Shown: positions 45,849-55,807 of the stretch, in pieces
Layout of the letters: every line of letters starts with the position of its first letter
Numbering within the stretch: position 1 is the stretch's first letter
Source of the DNA: Floricoccus tropicus
Lineage (GTDB): Bacteria; Bacillota; Bacilli; Lactobacillales; Streptococcaceae
NCBI RefSeq assembly: GCF_001832905.1
Contig: NZ_MKIR01000024.1
Location: 1-64,000, forward strand
Reading direction: 5' to 3'
DNA length: 64,000 bases
Notes under the pieces: generated by a model
Told to the model about the DNA's origin: nothing
Seen by the model: the letters and a program-made list of their open reading frames with translations, nothing else
The model's database searches: none
Made by a program: the position numbers and the translations under genes

Positions 45849-46937
45849 ATGACAAAAGAAAATAATAATTTACAAAAATTACCAGTCTATAATCAAGTAG
45901 ATGCAATGTCAGAAGACGCCGATTTTACATTGGTTGGTTTACAAGATACTGCTTCTCAGGAAAAGATATCAAAACCATCATTAACTTTTACACAAGATGC
46001 TTGGCGTAGACTGAAACAAAACAAACTAGCGGTAGTATCTGCATGGTTCTTAGTATTTTTAATTATCGCCGCAGCAATTAGTACAATATTTGTACCACAA
46101 AAAGATGCTAACTATTTCAATTCAGACCAAGTAGCCACTTATAAAAATTTACCACCAAAAACTGGCTTACCTGTACCAGGACTTAATGGAAAAATTGAGG
46201 AACCAGGAGCAACTGAAAGTAAAGACGTCTATAAACAACAGAATGTACCTGAAGGGAAAAAATTCTTTATGGGTACTGATGAGTTAGGGCGTTCTCTAGG
46301 TAAGAGAGTAATTGTTGGTATAAGAATTTCCTTAATTGTAGCTTTGGCTGCCACAGCAATCGACCTTATTATTGGCGTTGCTTACGGTCTCTTTTCAGGT
46401 TGGAAAGGTGGGAAAACAGATACTATCCTTCAAAGAATTATAGAGATTATCTCATCTATTCCTAATCTAGTAATAGTTACAATGTTAGGACTTCTTCTAG
46501 GAAGTGGAGTACTTTCTATTATCCTATCAATTGCAATGACTGGTTGGGTCGGTATGGCAAGACAAGTACGTAACTTGACCCTTTCATATAAAGAAAGAGA
46601 TTTTGTTCTGGCAGCTAAATCTATTGGTGAATCAGGTCCAAAAATTGCCCTAAAACATATATTGCCGAATATCTCAGGAACAATCATAGTTCAAGTAATG
46701 ATGACAATTCCTGCTGCAATAATGTATGAAGCTGTTTTATCAGCTATAAATTTAGGTGTTAAACCACCAACAGCATCACTAGGCTCTCTTATAAGTGACG
46801 CACAATCAAAATTACAATTTTATCCTTATCAAGTTCTCGTACCATCAATTGCCTTGGTTTTAATCTCTCTATCATTTATTATGGTTGGTGATGGGCTAAG
46901 AGATGCATTTGATCCGAAAGCATCATCAGAGGATTAA
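45849..46937 (+). CDS. oppC: Oligopeptide ABC permease OppC
   Basis: About 362 residues. A cytoplasmic N-terminal stretch of about 65 residues (with SLTFTQDAWRRLKQNKLAVV, the OppC N-terminal motif) precedes six membrane segments. A large first external loop carries FFMGTDELGRSLGKRVIVG, and the EAA loop is RDFVLAAKSIGESGPKIALK. The start is placed at ATG 45849, with AAAGGAG upstream; GTG 45840 is too close to that site. It partners OppB. Confidence 0.93.
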   Translation: MTKENNNLQKLPVYNQVDAMSEDADFTLVGLQDTASQEKISKPSLTFTQDAWRRLKQNKLAVVSAWFLVFLIIAAAISTIFVPQKDANYFNSDQVATYKNLPPKTGLPVPGLNGKIEEPGATESKDVYKQQNVPEGKKFFMGTDELGRSLGKRVIVGIRISLIVALAATAIDLIIGVAYGLFSGWKGGKTDTILQRIIEIISSIPNLVIVTMLGLLLGSGVLSIILSIAMTGWVGMARQVRNLTLSYKERDFVLAAKSIGESGPKIALKHILPNISGTIIVQVMMTIPAAIMYEAVLSAINLGVKPPTASLGSLISDAQSKLQFYPYQVLVPSIALVLISLSFIMVGDGLRDAFDPKASSED

Positions 46938-46948
46938 GGAGGGGACTT

Positions 46949-48028
46949 ATGAGTGAAAAAAAAGAAACTGTTTTAGATGTGAAAAATTTGCATGTAAACT
47001 TTAAAACATACGCTGGAACTGTTAAGGCGATTAGAGATGTATCGTTTACTCTTGAAAAAGGAGAAACACTTGCTATTGTGGGTGAATCAGGTTCAGGTAA
47101 ATCAGTAACGACCAAAACCTTAATGGGCTTAAATGCTAAAAATTCTGAAATACCCGCTGGAGAAATTCTTTTCAAAGGTCGTGATCTTCTAAAAATTGAT
47201 GATGACGAATGGTTTGACATCCGTGGTGATGAAATCTCAATGATTTTTCAAGACCCAATGACAAGTCTTGATCCAACCATGAAGATTGGTAAACAGATTG
47301 CTGAGGTTATAACTACTCATGATTATGATGGTGAAGTCAGCAAGTCAGAAGCAATGGATAAGGCTTTAGAACTTATGAAAGCAGTAGGAATCCCAAATGC
47401 TGAAGAACATATTGACGATTATCCTCATCAATGGTCTGGAGGAATGAGACAAAGATCGGTAATTGCGATTGCTCTAGCTGGTAAACCAGAAATCTTAATT
47501 GCTGATGAACCAACAACCGCCCTTGATGTTACTATTCAAGCTCAAATTCTTGAACAATTAAAATCATTACAAAATGAGATAGAGTCATCAATAATATTTA
47601 TTACCCATGATTTAGGCGTTGTTGCAGGTATTGCAGATAAAGTTGCTGTTATGTATGCAGGGAAAATCGTAGAGTATGGATCAGTAGATGAAATTTTCTT
47701 CAATCCTCAACATCCATATACTTGGGGATTACTTAATTCGATGCCTACAACAGAAACAGAGTCAGGGAGTCTACAAGCCATCCCGGGTACTCCACCTGAT
47801 CTTCTTAATCCTCCCAAGGGAGATGCATTTGCTGCAAGAAATAAATTTGCCTTACAAATTGATCGTGAGAAACAACCTCCGATGTTCAAAGTAAGTGATA
47901 CACATTATGCAGCAACTTGGCTTTTGGATGAACGTGCCCCTAAAGTAGATGTTCCTAAACCTATTTTAAATAGATGGAAACGATTTGAAGAAATTTCAAA
48001 ACAAAATTCAATAAAGGCTGGTAATTAA
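46949..48028 (+). CDS. oppD: Oligopeptide ABC ATPase OppD
   Basis: 359 residues. Walker A GESGSGKS is near residue 45, the signature [15 protein letters not shown] near 163, and Walker [15 protein letters not shown] near 184. The C-terminal oligopeptide-ATPase extension begins at [12 protein letters not shown]. The Cys residues that coordinate an Fe-S cluster in some OppD/DppD C-terminal loops are absent here: the loop reads [14 protein letters not shown], with Ala and Asn in place of the usual Cys residues. AAGGAGGGG precedes the ATG. It abuts oppF with no gap. Confidence 0.95.
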   Translation: MSEKKETVLDVKNLHVNFKTYAGTVKAIRDVSFTLEKGETLAIVGESGSGKSVTTKTLMGLNAKNSEIPAGEILFKGRDLLKIDDDEWFDIRGDEISMIFQDPMTSLDPTMKIGKQIAEVITTHDYDGEVSKSEAMDKALELMKAVGIPNAEEHIDDYPHQWSGGMRQRSVIAIALAGKPEILIADEPTTALDVTIQAQILEQLKSLQNEIESSIIFITHDLGVVAGIADKVAVMYAGKIVEYGSVDEIFFNPQHPYTWGLLNSMPTTETESGSLQAIPGTPPDLLNPPKGDAFAARNKFALQIDREKQPPMFKVSDTHYAATWLLDERAPKVDVPKPILNRWKRFEEISKQNSIKAGN

Positions 48029-48949
48029 ATGGATAAAAATGTATTAGTTGATGTAAAAAATTTAAGTCTAACCTTTAATGAAGGAAAATCAAATGAAGTA
48101 AAAGCTATTGATAACATCAGTTTCCAAATCCATAAAGGAGAGGTGTTTGGATTGGTTGGTGAATCAGGTTCAGGTAAAACAACAGTTGGACGAACACTTC
48201 TTAAGTTATATGAGCCAACGAGTGGTGAAATTATTTTCGATGGTGAAGATGTAACAGCATTGAAGAAAAAAGAACTTTTCCAATTTAGAAAAAATGCTCA
48301 AATGATTTTCCAAGATCCTCAAGCAAGTCTAAATGGTCGAATGAAGATTAAGGATATAATTGCAGAAGGAATAGATGTTCATAAGCTTGCTTCTTCTTCA
48401 GAAGAACGAGATAAAATGGTTGATGATCTTTTAAATCAAGTTGGCTTAAATAAGGATCATTCTTCAAGATACCCTCATGAATTTTCCGGGGGACAACGTC
48501 AAAGAATTGGGATTGCTAGAGCATTAGCAGTTGATCCTGAGTTTATAATTGCTGATGAGCCAATATCAGCACTTGATGTATCAATTCAAGCTCAAGTAGT
48601 AAACCTGATGCAAGATTTACAACGTGATAAAGAACTTACATATCTATTTATTGCACATGATCTTAGTATGGTTAAGTATATTTCAGATAGAATTGCAGTA
48701 ATGCATTGGGGTAAAATTTTAGAATTAGGTCCTGCAGAAGAAATTTATAATAATCCAATACACGATTATACTAAATCATTAATCTCTGCAATTCCGACTC
48801 CTGATCCTGAAATTGAAAGAAGTAGGAAAATAGAAGTTTATGACCCAACTGCTGAATTAGATGGTCAAGAAAGAGAAATGCGAGAAGTTAGACCAGGTCA
48901 CTATGTTCTGTGTACTGAATTAGAGTTTTTAGACTATAAGAATGCTTAG
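48029..48949 (+). CDS. oppF: Oligopeptide ABC ATPase OppF
   Basis: 306 residues. Walker [10 protein letters not shown] is near residue 47, the signature [15 protein letters not shown] near 154, and Walker [15 protein letters not shown] near 174. The C-terminal extension has [20 protein letters not shown] and a single Cys in YVLCTELEF. It starts directly after the oppD stop with AAAGG upstream. It ends the operon at a strong terminator. Confidence 0.95.
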   Translation: MDKNVLVDVKNLSLTFNEGKSNEVKAIDNISFQIHKGEVFGLVGESGSGKTTVGRTLLKLYEPTSGEIIFDGEDVTALKKKELFQFRKNAQMIFQDPQASLNGRMKIKDIIAEGIDVHKLASSSEERDKMVDDLLNQVGLNKDHSSRYPHEFSGGQRQRIGIARALAVDPEFIIADEPISALDVSIQAQVVNLMQDLQRDKELTYLFIAHDLSMVKYISDRIAVMHWGKILELGPAEEIYNNPIHDYTKSLISAIPTPDPEIERSRKIEVYDPTAELDGQEREMREVRPGHYVLCTELEFLDYKNA

Positions 48950-48952
48950 TAT

Positions 48953-48986
48953 AAAAAATATCTCATATGTTGAGATATTTTTTATT
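48953..48986 (+). terminator. opp operon terminator
   Basis: AAAAAATATCTCA pairs with TGAGATATTTTTT around a five-base loop. It isolates the opp operon from rqcP. Confidence 0.85.
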
Positions 48987-48997
48987 AAGAATAATTG

Positions 48998-49026
48998 TTT
49001 TTAAGAATAAAAAATTGTGTTATAAT
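48998..49026 (+). promoter_or_regulatory. rqcP promoter, leaderless configuration
   Basis: TTTTTA (48998-49003), 17 bases, TATAAT (49021-49026), with an extended -10 TGT directly before it. The rqcP ATG (49033) lies seven bases after the -10, where transcription should begin. Confidence 0.6.
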
Positions 49027-49032
49027 CTAGGC

Positions 49033-49317
49033 ATGAGATTAGATAAATTTTTAAAAGTCAGCCGTCTTATTAAACGACGTACAGTCGCTAAAGAAGTTGC
49101 TGATAAAGGAAGAATAAAATTAAATGGTGTACTGGCTAAAAGTTCAAGCACTGTAAAATACGATGATATTTTAACTATCCAGTTTGGAAATAAAATAGTT
49201 GAGGTACGCGTACTTGAAACTAAGGATAGTACAAAAAAAGAGGATGCAGGCAAGATGTATGAGTTGCTGAGCGAAACGAGGATTAATCAAGATGTCAAAG
49301 AAGAAGAGAGTCGTTAG
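49033..49317 (+). CDS. rqcP: RNA-binding S4-domain protein RqcP (YabO)
   Basis: 94 residues. It has one S4 domain: [20 protein letters not shown], then [12 protein letters not shown]. The family assists alanine-tail addition on split 50S subunits with RqcH (ribosome quality control). The start at ATG 49033 gives the canonical MRLDKFLK N-terminus. No Shine-Dalgarno sequence precedes it, and a perfect -10 lies seven bases upstream, so the message is probably leaderless. It overlaps divIC by 26 bases, restarting the conserved block after the opp insertion. Confidence 0.88.
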   Translation: MRLDKFLKVSRLIKRRTVAKEVADKGRIKLNGVLAKSSSTVKYDDILTIQFGNKIVEVRVLETKDSTKKEDAGKMYELLSETRINQDVKEEESR

Positions 49318-49690
49318 ACTCAATAATGATTATACTAATGATAGTATAGTAAAACAGCAAAATCACATAAAAGAAAAATTACCTAGACGTAAGTATATGG
49401 GAATTATTTCAGTTATAGCTGTTGTCTTGATGTCTCTTTCTGTAGTAAATCTTGTAAAAAGCTATACAGAGCTTGAGGACAAGATGAAACTTGAAAAAAA
49501 ATATACTGAAGAAGATAAGAATTTGGGTACTTCTCTTGATATGAAAGAAAGGCAAGTAGTTAAGTTACAAAATGATGATTATGTGGCAAAATATGCGCGT
49601 GTTAAGTATTTATATTCAAAAGATGATGAACTGGTATTTAGTACACCTGATTTATTAACTACAAATCAAGGAAATGAAAAAAATGATTGA
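49292..49690 (+). CDS. divIC: Septum formation initiator DivIC/FtsB family
   Basis: 132 residues. A basic cytoplasmic N-terminus (about 1-37) is followed by one membrane segment (about 38-57, [19 protein letters not shown]) and a short coiled-coil ([20 protein letters not shown]). A small external domain contains [20 protein letters not shown], the conserved DivIC/FtsB C-terminal motif (with a Tyr-Tyr-type KYLYS). It works with FtsL and DivIB in the divisome. The gene overlaps rqcP at its start and the S1-protein gene at its end. CGAGGA lies nine bases before the ATG. Confidence 0.92.
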   Translation: MSKKKRVVRLNNDYTNDSIVKQQNHIKEKLPRRKYMGIISVIAVVLMSLSVVNLVKSYTELEDKMKLEKKYTEEDKNLGTSLDMKERQVVKLQNDDYVAKYARVKYLYSKDDELVFSTPDLLTTNQGNEKND

Positions 49691-49976
49691 GAATCAATAC
49701 AAAATTTCTAATATAACTAAATTTGGTATATTTGTTGATTTAGATGATAATGGAACAGGTTTAGTTAGATGGTCAAATGTTCCAAAGAGTGAAAAGTATC
49801 ATATTGGTGATTATGTGAGTATCAATATATTAAATACTCATCCAGATGGAAAAATTGATTTAGAGATAGTTGCTGAAGATTTCAATGACAAGTTTGAAAA
49901 TTTTATAAGTACTTCATATATTAGATTGACTGACTTACAAGAGAAAAATAAGCACATAAGAGATTTTATAAAATAA
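49683..49976 (+). CDS. S1-domain RNA-binding protein (YabR position)
   Basis: About 97 residues. The N-terminal half is a compact S1/OB-type fold (ISNITKFGIFVDLDDNGTG, then LVRWSNVPKSEKYHIGDYVS), truncated relative to Bacillus YabR. The start at 49683 is preferred since AAGGA lies nine bases upstream; ATG 49674 would place that site too close. It overlaps the divIC end by eight bases. Position between divIC and tilS matches yabR, and nucleic-acid binding is expected. A terminator-like dyad follows. Confidence 0.72.
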   Translation: MIENQYKISNITKFGIFVDLDDNGTGLVRWSNVPKSEKYHIGDYVSINILNTHPDGKIDLEIVAEDFNDKFENFISTSYIRLTDLQEKNKHIRDFIK

Positions 49977-49980
49977 AAAG

Positions 49981-50018
49981 ACTCCAGGTTACTATTTAAT
50001 CTGGAGTTGAATTTTTTC
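49981..50018 (+). terminator. Terminator after the S1-protein gene
   Basis: ACTCCAG pairs with CTGGAGT around a 13-base loop; a T run begins four bases later. Confidence 0.6.
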
Positions 50019-50050
50019 AAGACCTGAAAATTATAATTAAAATAAAAAAG

Positions 50051-50090
50051 TTTACACATTGATTTACACTGATATTTACAAATATGTAAA
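50051..50090. promoter_or_regulatory. Three TTTACA words at 12-base spacing upstream of tilS
   Basis: TTTACA starts at 50051, 50063 and 50075, exactly 12 bases apart. The inverted word TGTAAA at 50085-50090 closes the group. Similar spacing is used by OmpR-family regulators such as PhoP/WalR, but the exact consensus and regulator are unassigned. Confidence 0.4.
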
Positions 50091-50137
50091 CATAAAAGAA
50101 CAAATAAATACTGATGGAGGTGATTTTTATAGATAAT

Positions 50138-51373
50138 TTGATAGAAAATAGGTTTATGGAAGAAGTGAAAAATAATCATTTATTTGATGGTCATTCAAAA
50201 ATTTTGATCGCATTATCTGGTGGTATCGACTCACAAACGTTGTTCAATTTGCTTTACAAATTTAGAAAAGAATTGAATTTAGAAATAGGTGTTGCTCATG
50301 TTAATCATAAAGTTAGAGCAGAGAGTGATGATGAGGAAAATATATTAAGGCATAGAATGTCTGAAATTGACGTTCCTTTTTACTGTGATTACTTTACAGG
50401 TGAGTTTACAGAAAGTAAAGCACGTGATTTTAGATATAAATTTTTTCAAAAAGTGATGGAAGAAAATAATTATACATGTTTAGTTACTGCTCATCATTCT
50501 GATGATGTTGTAGAAACAGTATTCATGCGTCAACTAAGGGGGAGTCGTTTAAGGTATCTCACAGGAATTAAACAAAGACAAACTTTTGCTAATGGAGAGC
50601 TCATTCGTCCTTTACTTAATTTTAAAAAATCTGACTTTGATACTAAAGATTACTTTGATGACTATACAAATTATAAAAATGAATATTTAAGAAATCGTAT
50701 TAGAAATCTATATATTCCAGAGTTAGAAAAAGAAAATCCGGCTTTTAAAAAATCAATTTTGTCCTTATCTAAAGAAGTTGATGCAGCAATGGATATCATT
50801 AATAATAGTATTAAGAATTTGAATTTTGAAAAAGATAAGATTGATTTAGAAAAATTTTTAAATCAAGACCGATCACTACAATACTTTATACTACAAGATT
50901 ATCTTGATAATTATAAGGATATTAGTATTGGGCGAGATCAATTTGACCAACTATTACATATAATTAGGAAGAGTGGACAATTTAACCAGAGAATAAATAA
51001 AAATTATTCTTTAATAAAAGATGATAAGAATTTTTATCTTGCATCAGATAGTTTACCTGAATCAAAGATAGAGTATGAAGTTTCAAGGATTAAACCACAA
51101 AATCTTGACTATAAAGAAATTTATATTCCAAAAGATGCAAACTTTTTTGTTCGAGGAAGAGAAGTAGGTGATCGCATTTTGTTAAATGGAATAAATAAAA
51201 AGGTCAAGAGATATTTTATTGATCAGAAAATTCCTTTAAAAATGCGAGAAAATGCTCAAATGTTAGTTGTTGAGGGGCAAATCTATGAAATTTTAGGAAT
51301 TGCGACAAGTGATTTGAGTAAATCGCTTAAAAATGCTAAAATGAATGATACTTTATACTATTTTGAAAGGTAA
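50138..51373 (+). CDS. tilS: tRNA(Ile)-lysidine synthase
   Basis: About 411 residues. It converts the wobble C of the CAU-anticodon tRNA-Ile to lysidine so that AUA codons are read as Ile. The PP-loop motif [11 protein letters not shown] is near the N-terminus, with [12 protein letters not shown] and [20 protein letters not shown] following. The C-terminal domain ends with the family pattern [20 protein letters not shown]. The start is ambiguous. A perfect GGAGGTGA (50116-50123) lies 14 bases before TTG 50138, but five bases before an in-frame ATA (50129). ATG 50114 lies before it and ATG 50156 well after it. hpt follows after four bases. Confidence 0.93.
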   Translation: MIENRFMEEVKNNHLFDGHSKILIALSGGIDSQTLFNLLYKFRKELNLEIGVAHVNHKVRAESDDEENILRHRMSEIDVPFYCDYFTGEFTESKARDFRYKFFQKVMEENNYTCLVTAHHSDDVVETVFMRQLRGSRLRYLTGIKQRQTFANGELIRPLLNFKKSDFDTKDYFDDYTNYKNEYLRNRIRNLYIPELEKENPAFKKSILSLSKEVDAAMDIINNSIKNLNFEKDKIDLEKFLNQDRSLQYFILQDYLDNYKDISIGRDQFDQLLHIIRKSGQFNQRINKNYSLIKDDKNFYLASDSLPESKIEYEVSRIKPQNLDYKEIYIPKDANFFVRGREVGDRILLNGINKKVKRYFIDQKIPLKMRENAQMLVVEGQIYEILGIATSDLSKSLKNAKMNDTLYYFER

Positions 51374-51377
51374 GAGA

Positions 51378-51917
51378 ATGTTAGAACAAGACATAAAAAA
51401 AGTGTTAATTTCGGAAGATGAGTTACAGGCAAAAGCGGTAGAATTAGGAGAGGTTTTAACTAATGACTATGCTGGGAAAAATCCTTTAGTTGTTGGAATC
51501 CTTAAAGGTTCAGTACCTTTCTTAGCTGATTTAATAAAAAGAATTGATGCCCACTTGGAAATGGACTTCATGGTGGTTTCAAGCTATCATGGTGGAACTT
51601 CTTCTAGTGGAGAAGTAAAGCTGATTAAGGATTTGGATACGAGTGTTGAAGGACGTGATATTTTAATAGTTGAGGATATCATTGACACAGGTCGTACTCT
51701 TAAATACTTAGCTGAACTTTTGGAACATCGTAAGGCTAATTCAGTCAAAATTGTTACCTTACTTGATAAACCTGAAGGTCGTGTTGTTGAAATTGATGCT
51801 GACTATGTAGGTTTCCAAGTACCTAATGAGTTTGTAGTTGGTTATGGACTTGATTTTGATGAAAATTATCGTAATTTACCATATATTGGTGTATTAAAGG
51901 AAGAAATTTATCAATAA
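51378..51917 (+). CDS. hpt: Hypoxanthine-guanine phosphoribosyltransferase
   Basis: 179 residues. It salvages hypoxanthine and guanine with PRPP. The PRPP-binding motif is [34 protein letters not shown] and [19 protein letters not shown] are the family's N-terminal loops, and [20 protein letters not shown] closes it. The start at 51378 has AAAGG seven bases upstream, four bases after the tilS stop. The tilS-hpt-ftsH order is conserved in Firmicutes. Confidence 0.96.
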   Translation: MLEQDIKKVLISEDELQAKAVELGEVLTNDYAGKNPLVVGILKGSVPFLADLIKRIDAHLEMDFMVVSSYHGGTSSSGEVKLIKDLDTSVEGRDILIVEDIIDTGRTLKYLAELLEHRKANSVKIVTLLDKPEGRVVEIDADYVGFQVPNEFVVGYGLDFDENYRNLPYIGVLKEEIYQ

Positions 51918-52014
51918 TTCAGTCTAAGGTACCATTGAGTAATAATGGATATTGGACTATAATTTATTAGGATATGGACTTAATTTAAATATTCTGATAT
52001 TTAGATATCCATGG

Positions 52015-52044
52015 TTGGCATTTTTTTAAATTTTTTGCCATAAT
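52015..52044 (+). promoter_or_regulatory. ftsH promoter
   Basis: TTGGCA (52015-52020), 18 bases of mostly T and A, CATAAT (52039-52044). It lies 32 bases before the ftsH ATG. Confidence 0.55.
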
Positions 52045-52076
52045 AAGAAAATATTAAAGGTTAGAAAAGGAAATAA

Positions 52077-54104
52077 ATGAACAATAAGAAAAATAACGGA
52101 TTCGTTAAAAATTCCTTTTTGTATTTACTACTTGTAGTAATTGCAGTTGTTGGTTTTCAATGGTTAATTGGAGATACTTCAACGGCAGTAAATAAAGTTA
52201 GTTATACGGAATTTGTAAAGGAACTTAAGGATGGGGATATTAAAGATTTAAGTTATCAACCATCTAGCGGTCTTTTAGAAATAAAAGGTAATTACAAATC
52301 TGAAAAAACTGTAAAGTCTGAGCAAGACTTGAAATTGTTTGGTGGAACAACAACAACTAAAGTAAAAAAATATAAAACTTTAGTTCTTACAAACGATTCT
52401 ACTATTTCAGAAATTCAAAAGTTGGCAGCAGATTCTTCTACTAAGGTTACGGTAGTACCTGAAAGTTCTAGTGGTATATGGTTGAGCTTCTTGATGTCAT
52501 TCTTACCACTTGTTTTACTTGTTGGTTTCTTCTATATGATGATGAATGCTGGTGGTGCCGGTGGTCGTGGTGCTGGTGGTACTATGAACTTTGGTAAATC
52601 CAAAGCTAAACAACAAGATAAATCTGCTAATAAAGTTAAATTTGAAGATGTAGCTGGTGCAGAGGAAGAAAAACAAGAACTTGTTGAAGTTGTTGAATTT
52701 TTGAAAAACCCTAAGAAATATACTAAATTAGGCGCACGTATTCCAGCAGGTGTACTACTTGAGGGCCCTCCAGGAACTGGTAAAACTTTACTAGCTAAAG
52801 CAGTTGCCGGTGAAGCTGGCGTTCCATTCTTCTCAATTTCAGGTTCTGACTTTGTAGAGATGTTTGTCGGAGTGGGAGCAAGTCGTGTACGTGATTTATT
52901 TGAAAATGCTAAGAAAAATGCTCCAGCCATTATCTTTATCGATGAGATAGATGCTGTTGGTCGCCAACGTGGTGCCGGTATGGGTGGAGGAAATGATGAA
53001 CGTGAGCAAACACTTAATCAGCTCCTTGTAGAGATGGATGGTTTCCAAGGTAATGAAGGTATTATAGTAATTGCTGCTACTAACCGTAGTGACGTACTCG
53101 ATCCAGCCCTTCTTCGTCCAGGACGTTTTGACCGTAAGGTTTTAGTTGGAGCTCCTGATGTTAAAGGACGTGAAGCTATATTACGAGTTCACGCGAAGAA
53201 TAAACCTCTTGCTGATGATGTAAATCTTAAGGTAGTTGCGCAACAAACTCCAGGTTTTGTCGGTGCTGACCTTGAAAATGTACTTAACGAAGCTGCATTA
53301 GTTGCTGCTCGCCGTGATAAAAATGTTATTGATGCATCAGATATTGATGAAGCAGAAGATCGTGTAATTGCTGGTCCTGCTAAGAAAGATAAAAAAGTAT
53401 CTGATAAAGATCGTGAGACTGTGGCTTATCATGAGGCAGGTCATACAATTGTTGGTCTTGTGTTATCAAATGCTAATGTTGTTCATAAAGTTACGATTGT
53501 ACCTCGTGGACGTGCCGGTGGTTATATGATTTCACTTCCTAAAGAGGATCAAATGCTTTTATCTAAGGAAGATATGCAAGAACGTCTTGCAGGTTTACTC
53601 GGTGGACGTACTGCAGAAGAAATTATTTTCAACCGAATTACAACTGGTGCTTCAAATGACTTTGAACAAGCTACACAATTAGCTCGTGCCATGGTAACTC
53701 AATATGGTATGAGTGATAAACTTGGTACTGTTCAATATGAAGGTAATCAATCAGTCTTTATTGGACGTGATTATGGTCAAACTAAAGGTTACAGTGAAGC
53801 AACAGCACTTGCTATTGATGAAGAAGTTCGTCGTATTATTGGTGAGGCTCATGAACAAGCTCGTCAAATAATAGAAGATAATCGTGAAGCGCACAAAAAT
53901 ATTGCTATGGCTCTTCTTAAATATGAAACACTTGATGCTCGTCAAATTAAGTCAATTTATGAAACTGGTAAAATGCCAGAAGATTTTGTTGATGATGAAC
54001 CAGAAGTTGCTCAAACTTATGAAGAAGTTAAAGAACAATATGAAAAACACGATGAAGAACGTGAACAAGAAGAAGAAAAAGAAGTGGGTGAAACAGCTGA
54101 ATAA
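52077..54104 (+). CDS. ftsH: ATP-dependent zinc metalloprotease FtsH
   Basis: 675 residues. It is a membrane-bound hexameric AAA+ protease for membrane and regulatory proteins. Membrane segments lie at about 12-31 and 135-157, enclosing an external domain. A Gly-rich linker follows ([12 protein letters not shown]). Walker A GPPGTGKT is at 230-237, Walker B IIFIDE ends at 290, and the second region of homology is [20 protein letters not shown]. The zinc site HEAGH is at 452-456, with Asp528 in ASNDFEQAT. The tail is rich in Glu. Terminator follows immediately. Confidence 0.98.
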   Translation: MNNKKNNGFVKNSFLYLLLVVIAVVGFQWLIGDTSTAVNKVSYTEFVKELKDGDIKDLSYQPSSGLLEIKGNYKSEKTVKSEQDLKLFGGTTTTKVKKYKTLVLTNDSTISEIQKLAADSSTKVTVVPESSSGIWLSFLMSFLPLVLLVGFFYMMMNAGGAGGRGAGGTMNFGKSKAKQQDKSANKVKFEDVAGAEEEKQELVEVVEFLKNPKKYTKLGARIPAGVLLEGPPGTGKTLLAKAVAGEAGVPFFSISGSDFVEMFVGVGASRVRDLFENAKKNAPAIIFIDEIDAVGRQRGAGMGGGNDEREQTLNQLLVEMDGFQGNEGIIVIAATNRSDVLDPALLRPGRFDRKVLVGAPDVKGREAILRVHAKNKPLADDVNLKVVAQQTPGFVGADLENVLNEAALVAARRDKNVIDASDIDEAEDRVIAGPAKKDKKVSDKDRETVAYHEAGHTIVGLVLSNANVVHKVTIVPRGRAGGYMISLPKEDQMLLSKEDMQERLAGLLGGRTAEEIIFNRITTGASNDFEQATQLARAMVTQYGMSDKLGTVQYEGNQSVFIGRDYGQTKGYSEATALAIDEEVRRIIGEAHEQARQIIEDNREAHKNIAMALLKYETLDARQIKSIYETGKMPEDFVDDEPEVAQTYEEVKEQYEKHDEEREQEEEKEVGETAE

Positions 54105-54124
54105 TCTCAGCTGTTTTTCTTTTC
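54091..54124 (+). terminator. ftsH terminator overlapping its stop codon
   Basis: AAACAGCTGA pairs with TCAGCTGTTT and a T-rich run follows. The left arm is still coding. Confidence 0.8.
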
Positions 54125-54270
54125 TCTATTTTTTCAATACTTAGTTCATAAAAAAGAATCGCCTTGCAATCTCAGTCTATTTTTTGTAAAATGAATAAAT
54201 ACTCAAAAAGTTAGAAAATTATGAAATATCACTTAAAGTAAGTGTAATTTTATTTAAGAAGGATTTATTT

Positions 54271-55653
54271 ATGAACATATTTCGTACGAAAAATTTGACC
54301 GCAGATAAGACTGAAATGAAGCGGGAGCTTAAAACTTGGAATCTGGTAATGCTTGGACTTGGAGCTATGGTCGGAACAGGTATATTTACAATTACTGGTA
54401 TAGGAGCAGCTATTTATGCCGGGCCTGCTCTAATCATTTCAATTATAATGGCTGCCTTTGCTGTTGGTTTATCTGGTTTATTCTTTGCTGAATTTGCTTC
54501 TCGCTTACCGGTTATTGGTGGTGCTTATGGTTATTTATATGCAGTTTTTGGAGAGTTTATTGCTTGGATAGCTGGCTGGCTAATGATTATGGAATTTATG
54601 TCAGCAATATCTGGAGTTGCAGCAGGGTGGGGTTCGTATTTAAAAGGTATGTTCAATCTAAATCTACCTTTAGCAGTTTCTGGTCCATTTGATCCCTCTA
54701 AAGGTACTTATATTGATATAATGCCCGTACTTGTTATCTTGGCAGTTACTGCTTTATTACTGTTAAATTCAAAGCTTGCACTTGGTTTTAATAGCGGTTT
54801 GGTTATTTTAAAATTCTCAGCTCTAATATTATTTATTGTTGTTGGAGTTTTCTTTATCAAGCCAGATAATTGGTCTGACTTTGCACCTTATGGTTGGGGT
54901 TCATTCTTCGGAGGTAAGACTGGTATAATTGGTGGTGCAGCTATAATGTTCTTTGCATTTTTAGGATTTGAATCAATAGGTACCGCAGTTGATGAAACAA
55001 AAGATCCTCAAAAATCAATTCCTCGTGGGATTATTGGATCTCTTATTATTGCTACCCTTTTTTACATCATAATTACACTTGTGTTGACAGGAGTTGTAAA
55101 CTATAAAAACTTAAATGTTGAGGACGCTGTAGCATTTGCACTACGTTCAGTAGGTGCTACGTGGGCAGCAAATTACGTTTCAGTTGTCGCTATCTTTACG
55201 TTGATTACTGTGTGTATTTCGATGACCTACGCCAATGCTCGAATGATTTATGGAATTAGTCGTGATGGATTATTACCAAAATCATTAAGTAAACTTACTG
55301 TAAAGTCTAAAATACCTAAAAATGCTACAATACTTGCTGGTTTGCTTTCAGCATTTGCTGCAGGATTTACATCACTTAACCAACTAACTGAATTTGTAGT
55401 TATCTGTACCTTAGCTTACTTAATCTTATTAGCAGCTGGAATTATTAAACTAAGAAGAGATCAAGGTGCGCCTAAAGAAGGGCAATTTAAAACTCCTTGG
55501 GTACCTTTTCTACCGATTCTTTCAATTATTATTTGTATAGGATTTATGACACAGTTTGAAGCTAAAACTTGGATTGCATTCATAGTTGCATTGATAATTG
55601 CGGTAGTGATTTACTTCGCTTATGGCTATAAAAATAGCGAAATCAATGAATAG
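54271..55653 (+). CDS. APC-family amino-acid permease
   Basis: 460 residues with about 12-13 membrane segments. The APC substrate-site motif GLGAMVGTGIFTITG is in segment 1, and the conserved FFAFLGFESIGTAVDETKDPQKSIPRG pattern (seen in parts FAFLGFESIG and DETKDPQ) marks the cationic/YfnA-type branch. GTWGATYVSV-like and ANARMIYGISRDGLLP stretches follow. AAGGA lies about ten bases upstream. It is monocistronic with its own terminator. The exact substrate is not predictable. The adjacent T-box-controlled importer may serve a related need. Confidence 0.85.
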   Translation: MNIFRTKNLTADKTEMKRELKTWNLVMLGLGAMVGTGIFTITGIGAAIYAGPALIISIIMAAFAVGLSGLFFAEFASRLPVIGGAYGYLYAVFGEFIAWIAGWLMIMEFMSAISGVAAGWGSYLKGMFNLNLPLAVSGPFDPSKGTYIDIMPVLVILAVTALLLLNSKLALGFNSGLVILKFSALILFIVVGVFFIKPDNWSDFAPYGWGSFFGGKTGIIGGAAIMFFAFLGFESIGTAVDETKDPQKSIPRGIIGSLIIATLFYIIITLVLTGVVNYKNLNVEDAVAFALRSVGATWAANYVSVVAIFTLITVCISMTYANARMIYGISRDGLLPKSLSKLTVKSKIPKNATILAGLLSAFAAGFTSLNQLTEFVVICTLAYLILLAAGIIKLRRDQGAPKEGQFKTPWVPFLPILSIIICIGFMTQFEAKTWIAFIVALIIAVVIYFAYGYKNSEINE

Positions 55654-55666
55654 TATAAATATATCG

Positions 55667-55694
55667 CCTCTTAATAATTTAAGAGGTTTTTTTA
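55667..55694 (+). terminator. Terminator of the APC permease gene
   Basis: CCTCTTAA pairs with TTAAGAGG around a four-base loop, followed by seven T residues. Confidence 0.85.
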
Positions 55695-55772
55695 TTTTCT
55701 TATATATCTATATACTTCAAGTACTTCAAGAAAATAACATTATCAAATTATCAGATTATTTTGTTATTAATA

Positions 55773-55801
55773 TTGACAGAAGAATGTATATTTATTATCA
55801 T
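55773..55801 (+). promoter_or_regulatory. Promoter of the T-box-controlled importer operon
   Basis: TTGACA (55773-55778), 17 bases, TATCAT (55796-55801). Confidence 0.65.
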
Positions 55802-55807
55802 AGCAAT

